Shown in pieces: positions 1 to 9,553 of a stretch of DNA of 64,000 nt (the stretch's first letter is position 1; each line of letters begins with the position of its first letter). Where the stretch lies: the NCBI GenBank assembly GCA_037157565.1, contig JAZHRO010000012.1:3436501-3500500 (forward strand), in the 5' to 3' direction. The position numbers and the translations under genes are program-made. The DNA is from Thalassia testudinum. Lineage: Eukaryota; Streptophyta; Magnoliopsida; Alismatales; Hydrocharitaceae. A model generated the notes under the pieces. That model saw nothing but the letters and a program-made list of their open reading frames with translations. It searched no databases and was not told the DNA's origin.

Positions 1-502
1 TTTTCAATGCGAACATTGCATCAGCTAGGCATGGGGGGGTGGATTCATTTCTGAATCATCTTTTCAGCTATGTGGAATTCCTATAAATTCTACTTGTCTT
101 TCTCTTTATTATAAAAAAAAAAATTGAATTAGGAGAGAATACTTGGGCATTAGGACTTTTCAATTTTAGGAAATAATACAGTAGGATTTGAACACTATGA
201 CCCTTAAGGTCTTCAGGCTTAATCAGCCCAGGTATCCACTAAAATGTGGATTTGTTTATCGAGTCCTCGTCATCCTAAATTCTATTTCAATTTGATTAAA
301 TAAGTTGGGGTGACAAGTACACGACTTATCAACCCGCCCTCTGATTTGAGGAAACTTTAAGCCTAAGCATCTACACACTATTCGCACTAACTCGTTGTTC
401 GACATTTTTAATAGAAATTGGGCAGCAAATGAACCTTCTAGGGTGAAATGACTGGCAAGTTATCATGGGCAACTGCCCATTGGTAGGTTCTCCAGAGCCA
501 AG
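1..502 (+). other. 3' untranslated region of old Athila-like element H (left part)
   Basis: Non-coding DNA downstream of the pol end of a gypsy element whose coding part lies left of the window. It matches, block by block, the 3' UTRs at 19150-19690 (Gypsy-2) and 37500-37990 (Gypsy-3). Seen here: a polypurine-like tract at 26-40, then stem-loops at 42-57, 199-211, 234-251 and 312-330, and a TGGCAAGTTATC-type block at 449-499. The sequence stops at Gypsy-1, whose 5-bp target duplication CCAAG is 498-502, and resumes at 11744. No ORF of note. The assignment rests on repeated similarity inside this window, not on a database match. Confidence 0.8.
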
Positions 503-948
503 TGATTGCTCAGTAATCATAGGTCTTAATTGACCTAAATTAGGCTAGGACTTAGCATAAGTTAGGGTTATCCATGCATGCATACGCATTATCTGCATCT
601 TTACTGCTTTCCTTTAGCTATGCATAAAATAATGTTATAATGTGCTGATTAAGTGCATTATGTCGATTGCAAGGAATAAGCTGATCAGTAGTTGGATCTG
701 AAGCTGGATCAGGAATAACAGGAGTTGTAGCAAAGCTGGAGCAAAAGGCCTAGTTTAGATGTAGGAATAATAATGTAAGGGGGTTAAAGGTTTTCTATTC
801 TATTAAGTAGAAATAAAGCAGTAAAATGTGAAGAGCTTAGGTCCATCCTAGACTTAGGATAGCCTAGAGACTTCCCCAAGCCTTAGCCACCCTTAGATTA
901 GGTCACAACACCCTAGGAAGCCCTAAAACCCTAGTTCCAACCCTTCTC

Positions 949-1184
949 TGGACGTCCAGATAAGTTTTAAGATGTCCAGGACCCTTAGCCAACTCCCGCA
1001 CACTTCCAACCCACTTCTGCTGTGTTATTGGATGTCCAGACACTTTGTCAGACGTCCAATTTCTGCAGAATACCCAAAACAAAACCTGAAATCCTTCCTG
1101 ACTCTGATTGGACATCCAAACAACTAGTCTGGACTTCTGATTTTTGAGTATAAGACGTCTGATTATATTATTAGACGTCTGATA
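949..1184 (+). promoter_or_regulatory. GACGTC palindrome cluster in U3 of Gypsy-1 LTR
   Basis: About eight copies of AGACGTCT, GGACGTCC and one-base variants lie in 235 bp. The core GACGTC is the C-box type of ACGT element that plant bZIP proteins bind (established for the family). That it enhances this promoter is inference. The same cluster is present in the 3' LTR (about 10000-10235) and the solo LTR (about 21225-21465), and a denser one occurs in the unrelated copia LTRs at 23620-24130 and 45890-46420. Confidence 0.6.
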
Positions 1185-1873
1185 CTGCTCTCCAATTCCT
1201 GTTTTGAGATTTAAGCCTTGATCTTGGATCTCTAGGTCCCTAAACCCAATTTCAACCCCATAGGAACCTAAATTAAGGTGCCTTAACCCTAGTACATCAC
1301 CTCTAGACCTCCCTAAGGACCTAATTAGGTCCTCACTAAACCTAATTGACTTGGATCTTAGTCAATTCCATCAGCCTATTCAATTGGACTCATTGAGTCC
1401 AATTGAGCCCTGATCTCAGCACACACTGTCCAATTCGACTCAGTAAGAGTCCAATTGACCTAGACCTGACTTAATTGAGTTGTTTTGCTCTCAATTAAGT
1501 TTTCACACACCCAATTAAACTTTTATTAAGTTTAATTGCACTTTACCTTAGTGAATTAGGGTTTATAACCCTAATTTGAGACCTACCTTGACCTAAATCC
1601 ACTAGAACCCAACCTAATCAACCTAGCCACCTAAGTTTCGACCCACACACACCATCCACACGAAAATATCTAGCCTAGAGTTCTCTAGAACTCTCTACCA
1701 TGTGTGGTTGCCTTGGTTGCCAAAAATAGCAACCAAGAGCCATTCAATTTTTACATCCACATTTGGTGGATCTAAAAACCACCATCCACCCTCTCTCTCT
1801 CACTCTCCCACGAGCTCCCACCATAGGCCTCTCTAGAGAATTCCATAATTCTCTAGAGAGCTTCCCTTAGGTC

Positions 1874-1881
1874 TATAAAAA
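1874..1881 (+). promoter_or_regulatory. TATA box of Gypsy-1 5' LTR
   Basis: TATAAAAA in the context TCTATAAAAAGACC. The same position relative to the LTR ends holds TATAAAAA at 10935-10942 (3' LTR) and 22163-22170 (solo LTR). Transcription would start some 25-35 bp downstream and define the U3/R border. Confidence 0.75.
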
Positions 1882-2679
1882 GACCCCTTGGGTGGCCATT
1901 TGCACCCATTCACTTCCTTGGCATCCATTCCACTTAAGCTAGCCACTTCCATCTCCACTCCACCTCCACGAGTTGAGCACCACCATGGAGGCCACCATCT
2001 CCACGCCAAGAAGCTGGATCAGCTCCCCAACCTCTCTCCAAGGGCCGGCCTAAGTTCCATTCTCCGCCCCTCCTTCTCTCAACCACTCAAAGGCCATCGG
2101 GGACCACCCCTGAATGCCCTTCCATTCTGCTAGATTTAGACTATGCTCTTCATATATTTACTGCTTTTATTTACTGCTTAGTAGTGTAGTCTTATTTCAT
2201 CCCCAATGATGCATGCAAAATCCCCCCATCGATTCTTGTATGCGATCATTTTCTGGTAGCTAGATTTAATTTTCAAGCATTTATATACAAGCTTCCCTCT
2301 ACATTTTTTGTTGCAAATGACTCTCCCGCTGAATGAATGAAAAATGCTTATATATATATTTGTCTCTATATGTTTGAAATCACCATGAGCTTAATAATTG
2401 TCATTCTTTTTGTGTGATTCAAGTTGCCTATTTCCGATTCCTAATATTCTTACAACTAAGCATGTCATACCTAAATACGTAATAATCACGAACTAGCATG
2501 CGATTCTAAACAAAGTAGAGTAAGATCTATTTCAAAAGTAAAAGCAACGCCTCCCAGAGTCGAACGACTGGGACTCAAGTCTCGTTATCTTTAGAAATCA
2601 ATTTTTGACAAATGTTTTTGCGCGACTATACTACGATTTCCGACGACTTTCAAATGCCCAAAAATGGCTTTTTGTCAAA

Positions 2680-2696
2680 TGGCGCCGTTGCCGGGG
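2680..2696 (+). other. Primer-binding site (tRNA-Asp) of Gypsy-1
   Basis: TGGCGCCGTTGCCGGGG begins two bases after the 5' LTR end. It is the complement of the 3' end of plant tRNA-Asp(GUC) including CCA, the usual primer of the Athila lineage. It confirms the LTR border at 2677 and the plus orientation. Confidence 0.92.
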
Positions 2697-4165
2697 AGGC
2701 AACATCATTTTTCTTGATTTCGATCTTTTAATCTATCACTGACAAATTTGCCTCTACTTTGTTTTTGATGTGCAGGATAACACGGAACGAAAATGGGATC
2801 TGCACACACATCAAGCACGGCGAAGAAAAATCAGGTGCACATCATCTATCTTAGATTAGGTTTCTCTTTCTGAACCCTAGGAGTAGATTTACTTGCTGCA
2901 ATTTCTTTTCAAAAATTCTTTGTGAAAAAAAAAAAGACTTTCCTCATTTTCATGAAAAAGAAAAAAAATCAAAAAGAAAAATTTTGAAAAAAATAATCTA
3001 GATTAGGTTTCCTTTCGAATCTAGGTTACTTTAAAAAAATATATATGTTTTTTCTATGAACCTTTTGAAAAATAGTTTTTTGAAAAAAAAAACGTCTTTT
3101 TTTGGTGGAAAGCCTAGATTTGAATTCAAACCTCTTTAAAAGGCTTTTCCACCATCTTCTGATTTTTGGTCATATTTCAAACCTAACTTAAAAATTCTAT
3201 TGGCAAAAAATTCGTTAGCGAAAAATTTTGAAATTCGCGCTAAACCTTCATTTTCAAACCATCTTTCAATTTCCACCATTACTTTGAAAAAATTCCAAGT
3301 ATGAAATTTTTAAAAATTCACGAAGTGTACAGGGTCAGATTGACCCAGATTCAAAAATTTTCAAATTTCAAAAGGCAATTCCGAGCAATATGCAAATCTT
3401 TTTTGACTAAAAATGGTGGTGTTTGAAAGCTGATCTCATTGGCTTTATTTTTCATATTTTTCCTGAATTTTTGAAGATCATTTGATACTATTTCAAAGCA
3501 AAAAACTGACCAGGGGTCAAAATACTAGATCTGACCCACTGATATTCAAAATTCCCTAAAAATTCGGTTGAAATGGTAAAAATTCCAAAAAAAATATTCT
3601 TTGAAAAACTGATTGAAAAGGGAATCTACTCGCAAAATTTCAAATTAATTTGATTCCAATTATTAGTAGAAAATCAACATTAATTTTGTGGTCTGCTGAA
3701 ACAGAGAAAAACCCTAGAAGTGCATGCAACCTAGGTCAAACCCTTAGGGTTACAACTAGAGACCACACATTGGGCTAACTTAGACTTAATCAAGTCTAGT
3801 TAGTCGGTGAAATTGGTCACCTTGTGGGCCACTCACCACAAACCCCACTAAAGAAAACGTGTTAAAATTAACTTTAAAATACGAAACCAACTCGAGTTCA
3901 TTGTCGTACTACTGGGTGAGTTTAATCTCTCTTGCCAAACCTGGTGACTAAGTCTGCGGGGTAGTGTCAAACGACTGCGGCTCGGGGGTCAACGGAACTG
4001 GAGGCGTAAGCCAAAGGAAGAACCTTCCCCTTAGTCCCCTCGTAACCAGACTGGCTGGGTTAGCTTGAGAGGTGGGATTCACTTTCTGTCGGTTGTACGA
4101 CGAACTTATCTTCAGGAATTTAAATCCATAACGAAAAATCTGGTCACCTGATCTATAAGGACCAT
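2697..4165 (+). other. 5' leader of Gypsy-1
   Basis: A/T-rich non-coding leader of about 1.5 kb between primer site and gag. A T-rich stretch ending GTGCAG at 2776 is followed by a short exon-like piece and CAGGTGC near 2834. A second acceptor-like site ends TTGACAG at 4178, just inside the first gag frame. A leader intron is therefore possible but not shown. A compact conserved block (3968-4038) has a clear counterpart in the Gypsy-3 leader and is listed separately. No coding potential seen. Confidence 0.7.
3968..4038 (+). other. Conserved structured leader element with GUAA tetraloop
   Basis: Contains GGC-GTAA-GCC (4003-4012), a stem capped by a GNRA-class loop, then GAAG-AAC-CTTC (about 4017-4027), enclosed by GGAACT pairing with AGTCC. 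The same order of motifs, including TCAAACGA and GCGGCT just upstream, recurs at 35481-35553 in Gypsy-3, whose surrounding leader is otherwise different. A packaging, dimerisation or translation signal is my inference. Confidence 0.5.
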
Positions 4166-6340
4166 TTGATTGACAGGGCCTTAGCCTTGTCTTGCGTGGC
4201 TACACCAATCCAGGGGTTGGGCGGTGTATGCACGGAAGGAGGCCACTTCGACCTCACTTGGTTGGACCTTGGGAGCCACTCCCAAGGAGGCGAGTCACCT
4301 CGCTCAAACCATCTTCTCCCCCACATTTCTTCTACTCCAAGAGCCACCATGGCAAATCCTGGACCTAGACCTAGATTGGGTCAGGACATTGAGAATCTGG
4401 ACCCGATGGCTCATCTGGAAGCCTGGGTCGCTGAATCTGAGGAGCGGCATCAGCAGAGCATGGATCGTATTCTAACAGCGCTTGATAGGATGCAGCACCC
4501 ACCATGAGGAGAACAACTGCAGGATTTTTACGACCCAGCCGCACCTATCGTCGCACCGCTAGTCAGAATTCCCGCAAGTGGAGACCCATTTGAGCTCAAG
4601 CCTAATGTAATTGGGTTGATCAGCACTCATTTCTACGGGAACTCAAGCAAAGATCCATTCTAGCACCTTGAGGACCTGAGTCGACTCGCTAAAATGATCC
4701 GACCCAGGAATATTGATCTCGGGATCGTTCTGATGAAGCTTTTTCCATTCTCTCTAAGCAACAAAGCTTCATACTGGTTGAAGACTATTGGGAAGCCAAT
4801 TGGAACCTGGCCGGAATTACGATGTGAATTCCTACAAAAGTTCTTCCCAATCGGTCGAACAAATGCAATGCAACGCGCAATCACGACTTTCTCCCAGGGA
4901 GCTGGGGAGAAATTACATGAAGCATGGGATAGATTTCATGACCTTCTCCAAAAATGCCCGCATCATGGTATACCCAGATGGCACTTAGCTCAAATTTTTT
5001 ACCATGGGCTAGATGACACACATCGGTATCTGGCTGATGCATCTAGTAGCAGGAATTTTCTCGCAAAAGATGCGAACAACGCATTTGAGTTGTTCGAATC
5101 ATTAGCGGATAACTCGATGAATGCCGCATCTATGAACCAGTTCCAGTGGCCTGGTCAGCAGCGGGTTGGTGTCCACGAGGCTAACACCGATTCTATTCGA
5201 GCTGACATGGATATCATCGTCAAGTAGCTGGATGGAATGAACCTAATTGAGAAGAAGATTGACTAGATCAGTCAAGGTCAATCCAACTCGAGCTCTGTCG
5301 CCGCAAGATCCTCTTATGCACCTCGAGCCCCACCTGCTCGAGTTAATCTACTCACTCGGGATGCACCTTCTCCGTATTTACAAGATCTCGCATATTAGGA
5401 TCCTGTGAATAATCCAGATCTGGTACCCTACGACCAGGGTTACGCACCACCCACAGATTATAATGTGTATCCCTTTGATAGATATACGTCTCAGACATCT
5501 TCGGCCTACGAGGACATCAGCGCTATCCAAGGATATGGGCGTAATAACCCGTATTTAGAGACATATAACCCTGGTTGGCACCAGCATCTGAACTTCTCCT
5601 GGTCTGGTAATTCACAGAGACCACATCAAGATCCACACTACCAGACCAGGCAATACGGGAATGCGTAAAACACGTATCCTAGGCAGTAGCCATTCCCGCC
5701 TCAGCAGCAGCAACCCTGCTCGTTATACCAGCCACTGCACCAAGCTGCCAACCACCCTCCAAAGCGGGCCGACCCTTTGGAGGTGCTGAAAGAGGAGCTG
5801 CAAGAATCGATGAGGAAGTCTACACAAGATAGCTTGCAGATAATGAAGGCGATGGCTGATCAGATTCAGACCATACAAAATACGCAGAACCAGCTGTTGC
5901 AGGAGCATAGGACTCAGGGAGCCTTGCCCTCCCAACCCGTACCAAATCCTCGATATGTGCAGAACCAGGGCTCCCTGCCTAGGTTTCAGGCACCGCAGGG
6001 ACAAGCACACGCCATACTACAGGCGCCTCCTGCACCACCCGGTTATGCGCAAGGCCAGCCGCCTTTGCAGAATCCCACGTATTCTGCCCCATCCACTCCC
6101 CCACCACCTCATGGACAGCAAGCCGATGCACACGCTGTCTAAATGCGGAGTGGAAGGAAGACATTCGACCCACCACCTAGGTAGGCGGGTTCTGATTTTT
6201 CCCACCCTTCGCCGCAGGCAGATTCGACTCCTTCAGCATCTCAGGAGCCACCTATGGTAGATAAGGGTAAGAGGCCACTTAACCTTGAGATTCCCGTCCC
6301 TTTTCCTGAGGCTCTGACATGAAATATAGTACGGAGAAAG
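4166..6340 (+). pseudogene. gag: gag of Gypsy-1 (interrupted)
   Basis: One reading frame, open in long stretches at 4166-4507, 4694-5227, 5405-5668 and 5777-6142, separated by stops but without a frameshift. The segment 4550-5130 is the retrotransposon gag capsid domain of Athila type: an aromatic HFYG start, W-x-ELR, then the CPHHGIP and FYHGL motifs. The C-terminal half is Gln/Pro-rich, with YNPGW near 5570 and MRSGRKTF near 6143, as in Athila gag tails. No CCHC zinc knuckle is visible. At least ten stops break it, several of them TAG where Gln (CAG) would fit (4661-4663, 5225-5227, 5264-5266), so no full-length Gag can be made. Confidence 0.85.
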
Positions 6341-7125
6341 GACACGCAGAATTTCGAGGACCTGAAATCGATGTTTAAAGAAGTACATATTCAGGTCCCC
6401 CTCCTCGAGGCTATCAATCACATTCCCGCTGTCGCTAGGTTCTTCAAGGACTACTGTACCCCGAAGCGACAGCCGAGAATTGGACGACAGGCAGTACTGT
6501 CAAAAGAAGCTAGCGCCGTGATTCTAGCTGACCTACCACCGAAGAAGAAAGACCCTGGCACCCCACTCATATCTTGCTTTTTGCAGGATTCTCCATTTGA
6601 TTGGGCCCTTCTAGATTTGGGTTCGTCCATCAACTTAACTCCCACCACCGTATTTGATCGATTTCGATTTGGGGAGTTGAAACCCACCTCGATTACAATT
6701 CAGCTAGCTGACAGATCAGTCAAAACACCGAGGGGGTGGTTGAGAACGTGATTGTAAAAGTCCGTGGGTTCAGCTTTCCCGTAGATTTTTTCATTCTCGA
6801 TATGGAAGTTCCTCCTAATCTCCGAGATGCACCAATTATTTTGGGTCGCCCATTTCTGGCGACAGCCCGAGCGAACATCGATTGTGCATCCGGGTGTATG
6901 GAGATTGCCCTAGGCAATGAGCTACTCCGACTAGACATATTCAGGGCAGCAAAGAACTTCGACTGTGATCGAATAGAGGAGGATGGTGAAGATGAAGATT
7001 CGGCTTACTGTGGTAACATTAGGCTCCTTTGTGACGACCCAATGTCTCATTCGTCTACACTATCAGGGTTCTCGGACCTCGATCCACACGGGATTGAAAC
7101 CACTGCATTACACATATCTCCCTGA
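6341..7125 (+). pseudogene. Aspartic protease region of Gypsy-1 (frameshifted)
   Basis: Continues in the gag frame. 6371-6735 encodes the pre-protease segment (ARFFKDYC, KEASAVILADLPPKKKDPG) and the protease core around LLDLGSSINLTP, the DLG-type active-site loop of Athila. The frame then breaks at a run of five G (6732-6736) and continues in another frame at 6736-7125, with FPVDFFILDME and ILGRPFLATARANIDC, the C-terminal protease half. Gypsy-4 has four G at the same place (near 53204), so one added G explains the break. Nothing resembling RT follows; coding similarity ends near 7125. Confidence 0.82.
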
Positions 7126-9553
7126 AGATCTGACTGTTTGGGGTGTGCTTCTAACCACAGCACCCCTGAATCCTGCTATCTTGATCCATATATTACTGAA
7201 TCGCCCATGTTATCACAGGAAGATGTGACTACAGCTAACGAGTTTCCTATTAACATAGTCACAACAGATTTCACAGGGAGCGACTCAGCAGGAATTCACG
7301 TGCACACGGATTAGTAGATTCCCACCTTCGAGTTTGCTCCACCCACTCTCAGTTCTGACTCAGACCCACCCATGATCAAATTGAAGCCTGTACCCACTCC
7401 ACACTTTCTTATAGCTAGATTTTTTGGAGTAGGGGTGCACAATCAGCTGGTCCGCAGCTCTGGACCACTGATTCTAGGAGCATACGAGCACATCTTTCTC
7501 TTAATTTTGACCGGCTCCTATGCAAGAATTGATACATCTGATTGAGTTTTCGCTCAGCTGGAGGCGTTAAGCTCAGCATCTACCCCACATTCATCCATCA
7601 CCTTATACATACTCGTTTTTATACATAGCATATTTTTGTTTTAGCATATTTCCCTTTTGTATATTACATGTTAACAGATTGGCCGGTGCTGAATGTATAT
7701 TTTCAGGAGCAATTACAGGTGACTTCTACCCACTCATCCTCTGTCAGAATTATTTTCTTTTATATTCATGCATAAGGACATGCAAGAACTTAGGCATGGG
7801 GGGGTAGATACATCAAAACTGAAAAAAAAATTTATGCCAACACTTAGGAAAACCTTGGAGCTACATGTAAAACGTACTTTAGGACCTCAAATAAAAGAAC
7901 AACCGACTCCACCTCCAATGCTCGCATTGGAGTTAGAAATCGTTCGCAATAGCCACTTCCGACTCACTCGCCCAACTTTTGTTCTAAATTTAGGGTCAAG
8001 CTAATTGTAACCCGATACGGGAATTTCACGAAGTACAAATTATATGAGGTTACATGTTTATAGCATATATAGATATTGCATTCATGAATAAGATTATTTT
8101 ATTAAGAGAATGCATTAGGGATTTTATCCTTTAGTTGATTCCTGTAATCTGGAATCCAGTACAACTTTTCACACACACATAGAATTTGCAATGGATTCAC
8201 TGTGAAGGCTGATAAACGTCTTCAGTCTATCATGATGAAGCTGTGCTTCTTTTCCTGAACCCCTGGACAGTGTTTTGGGAGTCAAGCTGATTTTCTTCCA
8301 AAAATCCACCAAATAGTGTGAGAGGGTCGAGTGTATTGGTGCTCTAAGATTAGTGCAAGGAATCTGGAATCCTAGATAATTAGGTAATGATACTCTGAGA
8401 TTAGACATAGTTTTCGCTCTCGATTCCCGCGTATACATTTTTGTGCAAAATTTTGAGAGCCACCGAATAAGGCAAATACGCGGAGAGCGAGTTTTCATAA
8501 AACTAGCGCTAAGGTGGATGGTTATGACCATTCTTTACGGAATCCTCGGCTGAAGGAGGGTATTGATGTCAAGGTCAGAAATACACCGTCCCATCCGTCT
8601 CTCCCAGTGCTGTGAGTAGCCACTTCCACCAAATAAGCCACCCAATGTCTCTTGAGCACCACCAATCCCCAATAATGCCTCCTTAATAAAGTTCATGGAT
8701 GTATGCCAGTTGTGTTATGCAGGAAAAAAAAATTAAAAAAAAAATGAGAAAAAGGAAAAGAAAAAGAATGATGAAAAGAAAGAAAAACTGAAAAAAAAAT
8801 AGAAAAAGAAGAAAAAAGAAGAAAAGAATGAATATTTAGTGTTTATCAAGGTAATACCACCAAATAAAATTGAGCTCCACCAAATATGGCCTTAACCTAT
8901 TTTTCTTGTGTTTCTGACCGCCCGAATACTGGCCGAGGAATTCCGACTTAGTGCTAGGGTTATGAGAACTCAATTAAAGTGTTAATGCCTAGTGAGACCA
9001 CCAAATACAGAACATATGTGTGAATCTGGTGAGGTTGTGAGCTCTAAGAAAAAGAAAGAAAAAGAGCAAGAGAGAATGAATACAAAGGAATCAAAGAGAG
9101 CATAGTTTTTCTCGTCTTTCTCTAAGTCAAGTTACTTAGTAATTCGGGAATCTGGATTCTGTAGTACTAGTCTCTATGTAGCACCAAGTGAGAATGAGCC
9201 ACCAAATATATAATCCTTTCCCTCAAAGATTCTCTACCTAAGCCCAAAGCCGAGGTGAAATTCATAGAATACCTTGAATACCTCGAGGGAAGAAATCCAC
9301 CTATCCCGCTAGAATTTTTATTAGGGGTCAAGTACAGGCTTTAGAGGTGTATTAGTTTTCACTCAAATCCGTTGCAAAAGCAACATAGCTGCACCTTCAC
9401 GATTGTCTAGATTTCTAGAGCATAGGATGAAAACAAAGGGAGAAAAATCTCCATGCAAACACTTGATAAAATAACCAGTCCCTTAGGGACCCTTGCTGTA
9501 AATAATTTAGTCTTGCATTTGCTAGGGACTAGCAAGATTTAGGCATGGGGGTA
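7126..9553 (+). other. Non-coding tail of Gypsy-1 with internal and terminal polypurine tracts
   Basis: Starts where RT would be expected. At 7550-7590 it holds GCTGGAGGC...GCTCAGC, a counterpart of the block just after pol in Gypsy-2 (19060) and in Gypsy-3 (37380), so the pol interior is simply absent. An internal purine tract (TAGGCATGGGGGGG, 7793-7806) lies 1.75 kb before the real one (9541-9553). The motif CCACCAAAT and close variants occur at about 8627, 8868, 8894, 8999 and 9193. A stem-loop at 9519-9535 (TTGCTAG / CTAGCAA, loop GGA) abuts the terminal polypurine tract. No convincing gene. Confidence 0.7.
9541..9553 (+). other. Polypurine tract of Gypsy-1
   Basis: AGGCATGGGGGTA directly before the 3' LTR. 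It is the expected primer site for plus-strand synthesis. The same short sequence precedes the LTRs of Gypsy-2 (20451-20464), Gypsy-3 (38718-38730) and Gypsy-4 (62455-62468). Confidence 0.8.

Larger units (their letters stand above)
503..2677 (+). repeat. 5' LTR of Gypsy-1
   Basis: Begins TGATTG and ends GTCA. Its first 17 nt form a stem-loop (TGATTGC pairing with GTAATCA, one G-T wobble). A TATA box lies at 1874-1881, with a cluster of GACGTC palindromes about 0.7-0.9 kb upstream. The same LTR is repeated at 9554-11738 and as a solo copy at 20771-22993, which fixes both ends. The U5 end just before the primer site is T-rich with the TACTACGA block seen in other gypsy LTRs here. Confidence 0.93.

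Noticed and set aside
1888..2133. Open frame of 81 codons downstream of the LTR TATA box, with an 82-codon counterpart at 10949-11197
   Set aside because: It has no ATG, the solo LTR copy does not keep the frame, and the two copies belong to one recent LTR pair.
2680..2696. tRNA-Asp gene
   Set aside because: Only the 3' terminal complement is present; no cloverleaf or A/B boxes. It is a primer-binding site.
4660..4884. Minus-strand frames over gag and pol regions
   Set aside because: They are shadows of the plus-strand gag and pol frames, which carry the recognisable domains.
8169..8531. Minus-strand frame of 120 codons in the Gypsy-1 3' tail
   Set aside because: No recognisable motif, no counterpart in Gypsy-4 or other elements, and the region behaves as UTR.
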